A stretch of 64,000 nucleotides of DNA from Caldisphaera sp. (GTDB lineage Archaea; Thermoproteota; Thermoprotei_A; Sulfolobales; Acidilobaceae), in the NCBI RefSeq assembly GCF_023256325.1, contig NZ_JAGDXI010000044.1:62001-126000 (forward strand), read 5' to 3'. Below the pieces are notes generated by a model. It was not told the DNA's origin. It did not search any database and worked only from the letters and a program-made list of their open reading frames with translations. Shown piece by piece: positions 20,562-30,586 of the stretch; within the stretch, counting starts at the first letter, position 1; the number at the start of each line of letters is the position of its first letter. The position numbers and the translations under genes were made by a program.

Positions 20562-21380
20562 TTAAACGTATATTATTTCTAACCCTAGTTCTCTTATAAT
20601 AGAATCTATTCTCTTTCTAATTTCAGACTTTATTCCTTTCTTTTCAATTATTGCAGCTTTAATCCTAGGGTTACTTTTCTCAACACATTGTTTCAATAGA
20701 TCAAAATCTAAATAATCCACATAATGCTTAGAAATTATGTGGCCAAAACAATATTTATCATTTAATTCCATTTCAGTAAACTTTTTAGGATAATGAGTTG
20801 ATCCTATTCCTATTGAAGGTATACAGTCATAATCTATATCCACATTACTTATAGTATCTATTATTGTTTGAGCTAAAGAATTAATTGCCTTTATGTCATT
20901 CCATTCTTTTTCTGTACTACCTATTTCTATAAATAAAAGAGGTTTGATTAATGATGTTGGACCATGATGGGTAGCCTCTAAAGTGAAAGAATACTCTTTT
21001 AATTCAAGAGAGTTTTTATAATAATTTCTAAATATTTGCTTAGTTATAGCTGGATTAACGTAAGATAACTGTTTAGGTTTTCCTCCATATAAGGCATCAC
21101 TTAGGTTGCCTGTGTGATGCACGCTAAGTGTTTTTGTGTTGCTAGTTGATTGATGCTTTGAAACGACTATAATAAAATCAGCATTCTCATCTGGTGTTTG
21201 ATCTAAGAAATCAAAATTTATTGTATCTTCATTAAATCCCCCTAACATTATGCCGTTTATATTATAGCATGATATAGCCTTTTCACAATAACTAATGCCG
21301 CCTCCTCTTTCTACAAGCTTTTCAGCAACGTTTTTTCCTACCGGATCGTTTATTGAATAAGCAATTGCGTATCTTAACAT
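20562..21380 (-). CDS. dtdA: D-aminoacyl-tRNA deacylase, archaeal type
   Basis: SKHQSTSNTKTLSVHHTGN, EATHHGPTS, GIGSTHYP. Confidence 0.92.
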   Translation of the reverse strand: MLRYAIAYSINDPVGKNVAEKLVERGGGISYCEKAISCYNINGIMLGGFNEDTINFDFLDQTPDENADFIIVVSKHQSTSNTKTLSVHHTGNLSDALYGGKPKQLSYVNPAITKQIFRNYYKNSLELKEYSFTLEATHHGPTSLIKPLLFIEIGSTEKEWNDIKAINSLAQTIIDTISNVDIDYDCIPSIGIGSTHYPKKFTEMELNDKYCFGHIISKHYVDYLDFDLLKQCVEKSNPRIKAAIIEKKGIKSEIRKRIDSIIRELGLEIIYV

Positions 21381-21484
21381 ATTTAACTCCCATTGAATTG
21401 TACATAAATTATTTAATAAATTTGATTTAGTAAATTTAATAGAAAATTATAATTCCTTAAATTAACTTAAAAATAGGGGAGAAA

Positions 21485-21799
21485 ATGATATCCTCAGCAG
21501 AACTAGAAGTTGTATATGAGGACCCAAGCTTATTACTTAGAGGTTTTGAAGCAATAAAAAATTATATTGATGGGCTAAAATGTATTACAACAGCCTCTCC
21601 TGCATGGGCTATTGCCTCTTGTGATAACCTATTCATTAAAGCCAAAATTGATATAGAAGAAAACTTAAACTTACAAACAATAGCTAAAGCTTCAATAAGT
21701 ATAAAATTAGAAGGTGACTCTAATGGTATGGTAAGAATCGTTTCTGATCTAACAAAAATAGTAAAAGATTCTGGAGGAGGAATTATGCTAAAATCTTAA
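21485..21799 (+). CDS. Hypothetical protein
   Basis: 104-aa frame, start overlaps a GGGGAG RBS-like sequence; family not certain. Confidence 0.65.
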   Translation: MISSAELEVVYEDPSLLLRGFEAIKNYIDGLKCITTASPAWAIASCDNLFIKAKIDIEENLNLQTIAKASISIKLEGDSNGMVRIVSDLTKIVKDSGGGIMLKS

Positions 21800-21856
21800 T
21801 TATTAATAGCAAAACTTTAATTTCTTCTAATTTATGATTTAATTGGTGAATGTTAA

Positions 21857-23239
21857 GTGCAAAAAATAGTTATTATTGGTGCTGGAGCAGGAGGCATGGC
21901 AGTAGCTTCTAGAGCTAAAAGACTAAACAATAAGCTAAGTGTAACCGTTTTGGAGAAAACAAATTATGCAAGCTTTGCTTTATGTGGTATCCCATATTAC
22001 ATTGGAAATATAGTTAAAGAACTTGACGATCTTCTGTTTTACCCACCAGAAGAATTTACTAAAAGAGGTATAGATCTTAGGTTTAACAAAGAAGTTACAG
22101 AAGTTGATGCTGGAAATAAGACTCTAAAATTCAGAGATTTAAAGTCAGGAAAAGAAGAAACATTAGAATGGGATAAATTAGTTATAGCAACTGGAGCAAG
22201 ATCTAAAGCAGATAAAATATGGCCAGAAATAAAAAACGCAAAAAACGTTTTTTACATAACCCATTTAGACTCAGGAGAAATTATAAGAAATTACGCTTTA
22301 AAATTAGGAAGAGGCAAAAAGGCTGTAATAATAGGATCAGGCTATGTTGGATTGGAATTAATAGAAAATTTAACTAATCTCGGCCTAAAAGTAACTGTTA
22401 TAGAAGCTCTTAATCAAATACTTCCTAAAATGTTAGATCCTGATTTAGCAAGTATTGTTGAAGACTATTTGAAATCTAAAGGAATTGAAATAGTGAAGAG
22501 CTCCCCTGTAGAATCTTTTGAAATAAATAATGATGGTGAAGCTGTTAAAGTTAGAACAAGCAGTGGTTCTTTTGATGGCGATATGTTTATTATAGGTGTT
22601 GGGATAGAGCCTAATAATGATATAGCAAAGCAACTTAAATTAAACCTAGGAAGCAGTGGAGGTATAATTGTTAATGAGAAGCTATTAACAAGCAACCCCG
22701 ATATCTATGCAGTTGGAGACGTAACTGAACATCTAGACTTAATTACTGGAAAGTTCGTTTGGAGACCATTCGCACAAATAGCAAACAAGATGGGTTATAT
22801 AGCCGGAAGCAATATAGGAGGTTTGGACGCAATATTTAGAGGAAGTGTTGGTAGTTCTGCATTAAAGACTTTTGATATGGTAGCAGCTAGAACTGGATTA
22901 TCTAAATCGGAAGCAGAAAAGCTTGGTTATAAAGTTATTGAAGCCTCTCTAAACGCCGGGATTAGAGCCCATTATATTCCTGGCGGAGAAAATAAAATGT
23001 ATCTTAAAGTAGTCTCTGACGATAAGACAGGCAAGTTATTAGGTGCACAAGCGATTGGTCCAGGAGAATCTGTTTTCTGGCGTATTAATGTAGTTGCGTC
23101 TCTTTTAACAGTTAAAGGAACTATATGGGATCTATTTAATAGCGATATCGGCTATCAACCTACCTTGAGTCCTGCCTGGGATCCATTAATAATAGCCTCA
23201 AGACTTCTTATGAGAAATTTGGGAGAAAAACCTATCTAA
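21857..23239 (+). CDS. FAD-dependent pyridine nucleotide-disulfide oxidoreductase (CoA-disulfide reductase/NADH oxidase-like)
   Basis: IGAGAGGMAVASRAKR, FALCGIPYYIG, GDVTEHLDLITG. Confidence 0.9.
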   Translation: MQKIVIIGAGAGGMAVASRAKRLNNKLSVTVLEKTNYASFALCGIPYYIGNIVKELDDLLFYPPEEFTKRGIDLRFNKEVTEVDAGNKTLKFRDLKSGKEETLEWDKLVIATGARSKADKIWPEIKNAKNVFYITHLDSGEIIRNYALKLGRGKKAVIIGSGYVGLELIENLTNLGLKVTVIEALNQILPKMLDPDLASIVEDYLKSKGIEIVKSSPVESFEINNDGEAVKVRTSSGSFDGDMFIIGVGIEPNNDIAKQLKLNLGSSGGIIVNEKLLTSNPDIYAVGDVTEHLDLITGKFVWRPFAQIANKMGYIAGSNIGGLDAIFRGSVGSSALKTFDMVAARTGLSKSEAEKLGYKVIEASLNAGIRAHYIPGGENKMYLKVVSDDKTGKLLGAQAIGPGESVFWRINVVASLLTVKGTIWDLFNSDIGYQPTLSPAWDPLIIASRLLMRNLGEKPI

Positions 23240-23330
23240 TTAAGGTTTTCTAATTAATCTTTTTTATAGAAAAGTATATTTACCCTGCAAGATTCTTTAA
23301 TAGTAAATAATAATTAGAGGATGATAAATA

Positions 23331-25124
23331 TTGCCTAATATAAAAGAACTAATGATGGCTGCCCAAGGTATTATTAAAGCAGATGCTATCATTACTAATG
23401 CTAATTTAATTAGCGTGACAACTAGTGAAATAATTGAAAATGCATCAATAACAACGTACAAAGGAATAATAACAAGGATTCTAAACAAGGAAGAGGACAT
23501 AAACAATTATATAGGTTATAGAACAAAAATTATAGATGCAAAAAATAATTATGTAATGCCTGGATTTATAGAAAGTCATATACATATCGAATCTAGCTTA
23601 TTAAATGTTAGAGAATTTGGAAAACTTGAGGTTATGCACGGAGTAACAACTGTAATTGCTGATCCTCATGAAATAGGTAACGTTTTGGGAAATGAAGGAG
23701 TTAATCTGTTTATTGAAGAAAGCAAACATGCTCTCCCAAGAATTTATTTTGAGGTTCCAAGTTGCGTACCCGCTATAGATATTAATAAGGGTTTAGATAG
23801 TGGAGCAAAAATAATTAATAATAATGATATAAGAGAATTGATGAAATCAGAAAAAATTATCGGACTAGGAGAAGTAATGGACTTTGAAAGCGTTTTACAA
23901 GGAGAAAAAGAAATGCTAGAAAGAATAGAAATAGCAAAAAATAACAACAAGGTCATCGAAGGACATGCCCCACTTCTTAATAAAGAAAAATTAGATAGCT
24001 ATCTTATAGCAGGCATTAGCAGCGATCATGAATCTTCTATATTAGAAGAGGCCTTAGAGAAAGTAAGAAAAGGTATGTACATATTTATGAGAGAAGGCAG
24101 TGCCTGGAAAAATTTGAGTGAACTTTCAAAACTTATAACTAGCTATAAAATTGATAGCAGAAGGCTTATTCTTGTTGCAGACGATATAAATGTTGTTGAT
24201 CTGGTAGAATATGGACATTTAGATTATTTGATAAACAAAGCCATAGAATTGGGAATAGATCCTATTAAAGCAATTCAGATGGTTACGATAAATCCTGCAG
24301 AGCACCTTCGAATTGATGATAAAATAGGTATAATAGCTCCTGGTAGATACGCTGATTTAGTTTTCTCTGAAAATTTAAATAAAATAAATATAAACACTAC
24401 AATTATTGAAGGAGAAGTTGTATATAGATATGGTAAAATAGTTAAAAATATTGATGATAACTTCATTTATCCAAAATATGCAAGTAATACAATTAATTTA
24501 AACAAATTTAACGAGGAAGACCTTTTAATTAAGATAAATGATAATTTAAAAGAAGTAAACGCGAATATAATAAAAGCTATCCCAGGAAGCGCTTTAACTG
24601 AAAAAACAGTTGAAGAACTACCAGTTAAAAAAGGGTTTATAGATTCTGATGAAGAAAGAAACATAATGCACATAGCAGTCATAGATAGACATCATGCATC
24701 AGGCAATATAGGGAAAGGTTTTGTTAAAAATTTAGGAATTGAGAGAGGAGCAATAGCTCAAACAATAGCCCATGATACGCATAATTTAATTATAGCAGGC
24801 TACGATGTAAAAGATATGATAACAGCATCGAAATACGTTATAGAATCTAATGGCGGTATTGCATATGTTGATAAAGGAAAACTCATTTCAATTGTTAAGC
24901 TTCCTATTGCGGGATTAATAAATAACTCAAGTTATGGAGAGGTTTATAGAGAAGTAAAACAATTAGAAGAATCTTTAAGCGTAGCAGGGGGTTCACTTAA
25001 TAGCATTTTCATGACATTAGGCCTTATATCATTACCCGTTATACCTGAATTAAGAATAACAGATAAAGGCCTTGTTGATGTTATGAAAGGAAAAATAATT
25101 GATCCAATTAGCAGGGCTCAATAG
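23331..25124 (+). CDS. ade: Adenine deaminase
   Basis: MPGFIESHIHIESS, DPHEIGNVLG, IDRHHASGNIGKGFVK. Confidence 0.95.
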   Translation: MPNIKELMMAAQGIIKADAIITNANLISVTTSEIIENASITTYKGIITRILNKEEDINNYIGYRTKIIDAKNNYVMPGFIESHIHIESSLLNVREFGKLEVMHGVTTVIADPHEIGNVLGNEGVNLFIEESKHALPRIYFEVPSCVPAIDINKGLDSGAKIINNNDIRELMKSEKIIGLGEVMDFESVLQGEKEMLERIEIAKNNNKVIEGHAPLLNKEKLDSYLIAGISSDHESSILEEALEKVRKGMYIFMREGSAWKNLSELSKLITSYKIDSRRLILVADDINVVDLVEYGHLDYLINKAIELGIDPIKAIQMVTINPAEHLRIDDKIGIIAPGRYADLVFSENLNKININTTIIEGEVVYRYGKIVKNIDDNFIYPKYASNTINLNKFNEEDLLIKINDNLKEVNANIIKAIPGSALTEKTVEELPVKKGFIDSDEERNIMHIAVIDRHHASGNIGKGFVKNLGIERGAIAQTIAHDTHNLIIAGYDVKDMITASKYVIESNGGIAYVDKGKLISIVKLPIAGLINNSSYGEVYREVKQLEESLSVAGGSLNSIFMTLGLISLPVIPELRITDKGLVDVMKGKIIDPISRAQ

Positions 25125-26631
25125 TAGCTGGAGGCTTTGTTGATGTTATGAAGGAAACTGCTGTAATTTTTTTAACTTCATTTGTTATTCTATGAGATAT
25201 ATCATCAACAACATCATTACTAGGTAAATAATAATCGGCTGTCATGCCATCGTTACTTGTTACAAGCCTTACATTAATTATATATCCTTCTTCCCTTTCA
25301 TCTCCTTTTACCCCAACCCAAGATTCCGATATAGACACAACTGATTGCCATAAGCTATTGTATATTCCTCTTGACTTTAATTCATCAGATACTATCTTGT
25401 CAGCTTTTCTTAACAAGTCTAACTTTTCGTTTGTGAACTTACCTATAATCCTCACTGCCAATCCTGGACCTGGAAATGGATGTCTACTAAGTATTTCTTT
25501 AGGAATCCCTAATATGCTTCCCAATTCTCTAATCTCATCCTTATATAATCCCTTTAGGGGTTCTATTAGTTGAACATCAAACCATTTAGGGATGCCGCCT
25601 ACATTATGATGCGATTTAATTTTTTGTGAGTGTTTAGTTTTCCCACTTTCTATTACATCTGGATAGGTAGTACCTTGTATTAGATAAGATGCTGCTTCTT
25701 CTGTTATTATTTTGTTAAGTTTTTCTGCAAACAATTCTCCTATTATTTTCCTCCTTTCTTCACAGCTCTCTACTCCTTCAAGCCTTGTTATAAAATCATT
25801 TGATGCATTTATATAAATCGGATTTATACCGATCTTATTTAAATTTTTGATTGCCTCATCAACTTCATTTTCTCTAAACAATCCATGATCTATTAAAACA
25901 GAAATAACATTTTTAGAACCTATGGCCTTCATAACAATATAGGTTGCGACTGTAGAATCTATACCTCCACTTACAGCAGAAACAACCTTTCCACCTTTAT
26001 ACATAGATTTTATATCATATAATTCGTTAGCATAGTAATTTGATACTTTTTCATTTATAGAAATTTCATTAATAGCAAATCCTGATAATCGAGCAAAGTT
26101 TTTCAAAATTAATTCTCCTTTTCTTGTATGACTAACCTCTGGGTGGAATTGAACACCAAATACATTCACATTTGGTATTTTAATTGCAGAAATGCAACCT
26201 CTTTCAGATACAGCATTTACCTCTGCATCGCCTGCTTCATTAACACAATCTCCGTGACTCATCCAAACTTCTTCTATATTATCAAGATTATAAAGCAACT
26301 CATTTCTTTTCTTTAAATATATTTTTGTTCTGCCATATTCAGGATTATTAATGATTTTTCCACCAAACATTAATGAAAGCAATTGGTGACCGAAACAAAT
26401 GCCCAATAATGGTTTTCCCATATTTATTATATTATAAACATTTTCTTCTATTTCTTTTATATCATCTCTTAAAGCGCTTAGAGGACTTCCAGAAACTATA
26501 ACGGCTTTAGCGTTATAAACATTTTGATCGAATTCAGGAGTTAAGATGGAATTTACACTCATATATGTTAATCTCTTATGAATCAAATGAGTATATTGTG
26601 ACCCTAAGTCGACTATTGCTATATAATCCAT
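25108..26631 (-). CDS. guaA: GMP synthase (fused amidotransferase and ATP-PPase)
   Basis: GICFGHQLL, SGGIDSTVA, HPFPGPGLAVRI, C-terminal KPPATIE. Confidence 0.96.
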   Translation of the reverse strand: MDYIAIVDLGSQYTHLIHKRLTYMSVNSILTPEFDQNVYNAKAVIVSGSPLSALRDDIKEIEENVYNIINMGKPLLGICFGHQLLSLMFGGKIINNPEYGRTKIYLKKRNELLYNLDNIEEVWMSHGDCVNEAGDAEVNAVSERGCISAIKIPNVNVFGVQFHPEVSHTRKGELILKNFARLSGFAINEISINEKVSNYYANELYDIKSMYKGGKVVSAVSGGIDSTVATYIVMKAIGSKNVISVLIDHGLFRENEVDEAIKNLNKIGINPIYINASNDFITRLEGVESCEERRKIIGELFAEKLNKIITEEAASYLIQGTTYPDVIESGKTKHSQKIKSHHNVGGIPKWFDVQLIEPLKGLYKDEIRELGSILGIPKEILSRHPFPGPGLAVRIIGKFTNEKLDLLRKADKIVSDELKSRGIYNSLWQSVVSISESWVGVKGDEREEGYIINVRLVTSNDGMTADYYLPSNDVVDDISHRITNEVKKITAVSFITSTKPPATIEPC

Positions 26632-26857
26632 TTGAAACCATCTCTTCTGAGCTTATCTAAATTAAAATTTTTCAGACAATATATAATTTTCTCTACCAAT
26701 AAAACCAAAGTAAGGTCTAATAGGGAACTTAATAAAAACTAATTACATTTTTAAAATAAATAATATTTATTGAATGTATAGCAATAAGCATAGACGACCA
26801 TAATTTATAATGTTTGTCAATAGAGTGTTTGACTAATAATTTTTGCCCTTTAGACGT

Positions 26858-27316
26858 TTATATTTTCTTCTTTTTAACTAATGCTACAACTAATACAATT
26901 ATTACTAAACCGATTGTTATAAAAGGCAAATAATTTATTATTTTTATGGACTGTAGTAAGGTTGATAATGATAACTTGGCATGTGCTAATGGTATGAAAG
27001 TAATAATTCTGGTTGTATTTCCTGTTACTACTATTATTCCTGTTGAAGGTACAGAAAAATAATCATTAACCTGATTTATAATATATAGGTGACTTCCTTT
27101 TGAGACTTTTAATACTATTCGAGAAGAATTAGAAAAATTTGTCACGTTATCCAATGTAACATACCATGTAGTATCTTTAGGCAAACCTATTTCTTCAAAT
27201 GTAATATTATATGTTTTGTATTCACTTTCTTGCGGATACTTTAAAGGTAAGAAATCTGTATTGTTAACCCAAATACTATAGACATTATCGCATATATCTG
27301 CTTTCACATCATGCAT
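26858..27316 (-). CDS. Membrane-anchored extracellular protein with YNITFEEIGLP-T-W surface domain
   Basis: YNITFEEIGLPKDTTWYVTLDN resembles the archaeal surface-protein module; C-terminal TM and KKKK tail. Confidence 0.7.
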   Translation of the reverse strand: MHDVKADICDNVYSIWVNNTDFLPLKYPQESEYKTYNITFEEIGLPKDTTWYVTLDNVTNFSNSSRIVLKVSKGSHLYIINQVNDYFSVPSTGIIVVTGNTTRIITFIPLAHAKLSLSTLLQSIKIINYLPFITIGLVIIVLVVALVKKKKI

Positions 27317-27376
27317 TTCCTTTTATCTCAGATAAAATAATTCCCTATATTTTATGATATTTATTAATTTAAACTA

Positions 27377-27724
27377 TTACGGTTTTGTCAAATTTAAAAA
27401 ATACGTTTTCTTATTAGATACTATGTGAACCGGATTGTTAAAATCGTTAAAAGTAACTGTTAAAGTAGCTGTTCTGCAAATAACTGATATATTATAATAC
27501 TTATTATTAGGTAAAATTAATTTAAATGTATAATTTTTAACCTGTGCAATATATGTACTATTATTGTTATAAAATATTATTTCAAATGGATTATTACATA
27601 GTTCGACTACACCAGTTACGTTTACTTCTTTAATGGGTTTATTAAACTCGTAGTAAGCAACAAAGATAAATATTATTAATAAAACGACTCCAATTATAAT
27701 AGCAATTCTAATAGAGATTCTCAT
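27377..27724 (-). CDS. Membrane-anchored (N-terminal TM) small extracytoplasmic protein
   Basis: RISIRIAIIIGVVLLIIFIFVAYY anchor, sequon-rich ectodomain with two Cys. Confidence 0.65.
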   Translation of the reverse strand: MRISIRIAIIIGVVLLIIFIFVAYYEFNKPIKEVNVTGVVELCNNPFEIIFYNNNSTYIAQVKNYTFKLILPNNKYYNISVICRTATLTVTFNDFNNPVHIVSNKKTYFLNLTKP

Positions 27725-27755
27725 CCAGAATCACCAAATTTAATTATGTCTGTTA

Positions 27756-27878
27756 CTAACATACAGGGCAATAATTGCAACAACAGGTAGCGCAATCACT
27801 GTCAGTAGCGCATGGTTTTGAATTATCTATGCTTTCTCTTAAAAACTTAGGAATTTTTGCAACAGAATTGCTATGCAT
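27756..27878 (-). CDS. Cys-rich small peptide, 40 aa: MHSNSVAKIPKFLRESIDNSKPCATDSDCATCCCNYCPVC
   Basis: Translated codon by codon from the minus strand; stop is 31 nt from the next minus-strand gene; shorter than the supplied ORF cutoff. Confidence 0.6.
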   Translation of the reverse strand: MHSNSVAKIPKFLRESIDNSKPCATDSDCATCCCNYCPVC

Positions 27879-28169
27879 TTATATTAACACCGTCTTGGAA
27901 TGTAATAGGTAACGATAATAAATATTGTTCATGAAAAATATATAACATAGAAATCTAAGCAGATAGACATCTTAAAAACCAAATATACATATTATATTAA
28001 TTATTTTTAAAATTTAAAAACTTCTAGATAATTAAAAAGGAAAACGTGAAAAAATTGATCTATTTTATTAAATTGCTATTTAGCAAAAGGTTATGCGATT
28101 AATAAACAACAATATACATATTAAATGCTTTTTATCATTTTTTAAACCAAATTAATAAGGGGAGTAAAC

Positions 28170-29435
28170 ATGAACATAGAAGAATTCATAACGTTTAATG
28201 ATGTAGTAATAGTTCCAGGAAGATCACCAATTGAACCTTCAAAAGTAAATATTTTAGGAAAAATTACAAAAAATATTGCTTTAACGATTCCTGTAATTTC
28301 TAGCCCAATGGATACTGTAACGGATTGGAAAATGGCAACAACACTAGCAAGGCTAGGTGCTATTGGAATAATACATAGAAATATGTCAAGAGAAGAACAA
28401 GCAATTCAAGTATCAAAAGTAAAGGAACAAAAGCCTGATATATGGGAAGAAATACCAAAAGTAGATCCAGACTCTAAAATAGAAAATATTTTATCCAGAA
28501 GTGAAGATTCTTTTGCTATAGTAAGTAATAACGGTATTGAAGGTATTATATTAAAGATAGGAGCAAATTATTCTCTCCAATCAAAGAAAATAGATTATTT
28601 AGCTAAGCTATTGTCAATGATAAACGTTTCTCCAACACTAGATGAAAACCATAAGCTTAGAGTTGGAGCAGGTATTTCTCCTTTTGACTTAGAGAGAGCA
28701 AAGATACTGGATAAAGCAGGAGCTGATGTGCTGGTAGTAGATGTAGCTCATTTGCATAATGAAAACGCTTTAAACAGCTTAGCAAAGATCTCAAAAAACG
28801 TTAGCGCTGAAATAGTTGCAGGAAACTTGGGAACTTCGGTTGGGGTTAAAGATACTTTATCAAAAGTTGAAAACGTATCGGGCCTTAGAATGGGGATATC
28901 AAGCGGTAGCATTTGTTTAACTGGAGAAGTTACAGGAGCATCAGTGCCAACTTTAACAGCAACTATTAACGCGAGAAAGGCCTTAGAGGAATTAGGTTTG
29001 TTCGGAAAAATTCCAATAATTGCTGATGGGGGCATTAAAAATGCCGGAGATGCCGCTAAGGCTATCATAGCTGGTGCAAGCAGCATAATGGTTGGCAGAT
29101 ATTTGGCATGCACAGAAGAATCACCTGGAATTAAAATAAGGATTGGTGATAAGCTATATAAACAATACCGTGGCATGGCAAGTAGAGGAGCCATGGAAAA
29201 AAGATACGCGGAGGATAGATATTCTAAGCCAAGCAAAGCAATAGAAGAAGGTGTTGAAGGAATTATAGAATATTGTGGAAGCGTAGTCAATGCACTAAGT
29301 GAAATGGCCTTGGGACTCCAAGCCTCTTTAGGCTATGCTGGTGCAAAAAATATTGTTGAGGCATGGAATGCTGGACTTGCAAAAATAACAAGCCTTGGTG
29401 CTAAAGAAGTAGGAATTCATGATATAGAAACTTAA
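28170..29435 (+). CDS. guaB: IMP dehydrogenase/GMP reductase family
   Basis: SSPMDTVTDWKMA, MGISSGSICLT, IADGGIKNAGD, YRGMASRGAM; compact CBS region. Confidence 0.93.
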   Translation: MNIEEFITFNDVVIVPGRSPIEPSKVNILGKITKNIALTIPVISSPMDTVTDWKMATTLARLGAIGIIHRNMSREEQAIQVSKVKEQKPDIWEEIPKVDPDSKIENILSRSEDSFAIVSNNGIEGIILKIGANYSLQSKKIDYLAKLLSMINVSPTLDENHKLRVGAGISPFDLERAKILDKAGADVLVVDVAHLHNENALNSLAKISKNVSAEIVAGNLGTSVGVKDTLSKVENVSGLRMGISSGSICLTGEVTGASVPTLTATINARKALEELGLFGKIPIIADGGIKNAGDAAKAIIAGASSIMVGRYLACTEESPGIKIRIGDKLYKQYRGMASRGAMEKRYAEDRYSKPSKAIEEGVEGIIEYCGSVVNALSEMALGLQASLGYAGAKNIVEAWNAGLAKITSLGAKEVGIHDIET

Positions 29436-29563
29436 GCGGGCTGTATATTAGTTTTTCTCTATATTAGCAAATCCTTTATATTTTATAAGGGCTGGACGTA
29501 AATTAGAAAGCGGAGAAAAAGAAAATAGCTAATATCTGATAAGAGTATATAACCTATTAAATA

Positions 29564-29842
29564 TTGCCAAAGGTGGAAAAAATGATAAGAGAAAGCAAAT
29601 TGGAAATACTGTGCCCTAGATGTAAAGTTCCTATGGATTATCTATCTGAAACAGAAAAAGCATCAAACAGTAATGGGAAATCAATAAAAATAACGAGATA
29701 TTACAAATGCCCAGTATGCGGGAGGAGAATAATAGATGAAACCTTAATAATAAGGGATGATGGGACTAATACAATCATAGAATCACACACTAATGGAGCA
29801 AGAAAATTATTGGAAAAACAAAGAGTACCTTTAACAAAATAA
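29564..29842 (+). CDS. Zinc-ribbon protein
   Basis: CPRCKVPM...YYKCPVCGRRI. Confidence 0.8.
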   Translation: MPKVEKMIRESKLEILCPRCKVPMDYLSETEKASNSNGKSIKITRYYKCPVCGRRIIDETLIIRDDGTNTIIESHTNGARKLLEKQRVPLTK

Positions 29843-29847
29843 ATTTT

Positions 29848-30576
29848 TTATTTTATTTTATCAATAAATTTTTTACAATCCAGATTGGGATCAATATGAT
29901 TCTTTGCTATTTTTGAGATCCTATCTGCTATGTAAATAGGTATTGGTAGTTTAGAATTCCCTGACATTATTTTTGCTATATTAAAACTTGTTTCCAAAGA
30001 TATCTTATTACCTGGACTTATATAAATTTTCTTATTTTTAATTAGTAAAATTTTCGAAACAAGTTTTTCTCCTATTTTTAGGTAAATATCACCATTCTTT
30101 ATTGTCTCTTCTCCTACAAGCCTTTTCTTAGCTATACCTATAGTAGGTGTATTAAATACAACCCCTATATGAGTAGCAATACCAGCAAACCTTGGATGTG
30201 CATATCCATGTCCATCTACAAATAATACATAGGGTTTTACTTTTTTTAATATGTTTAGTAATGATGGAACTAACAAATACATCTCTCTAAAAGCTAAAAG
30301 TCCTGGAATATAAGGAATACAAACCTTCCTTATAGTTATATCGCAATCTATAATATCATATTGAGGATATTTTATAGCAACTGCAACTCCTATACCTAAA
30401 CCATTGTTAAGATACGAAGCGTCTAAACCTACTAAAACTTTACCTTCTATTTCATTTATGTCTACATAATCCCGTAAATCGACTTTTTTGCTTATAATAT
30501 TTTGAACCTTAATTGCTATTTCCTTATTAAAGCTAGCTTTAATTTGCTCACAATCACTATAAAGCATTGAATTCAT
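29848..30576 (-). CDS. nfi: Endonuclease V
   Basis: GLDASY, YIPGLLAFREMY, VDGHGYAHPRFAGIATHIGV; start at MNSMLYSD assumed. Confidence 0.92.
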   Translation of the reverse strand: MNSMLYSDCEQIKASFNKEIAIKVQNIISKKVDLRDYVDINEIEGKVLVGLDASYLNNGLGIGVAVAIKYPQYDIIDCDITIRKVCIPYIPGLLAFREMYLLVPSLLNILKKVKPYVLFVDGHGYAHPRFAGIATHIGVVFNTPTIGIAKKRLVGEETIKNGDIYLKIGEKLVSKILLIKNKKIYISPGNKISLETSFNIAKIMSGNSKLPIPIYIADRISKIAKNHIDPNLDCKKFIDKIK

Positions 30577-30586
30577 TTTATAAAAA

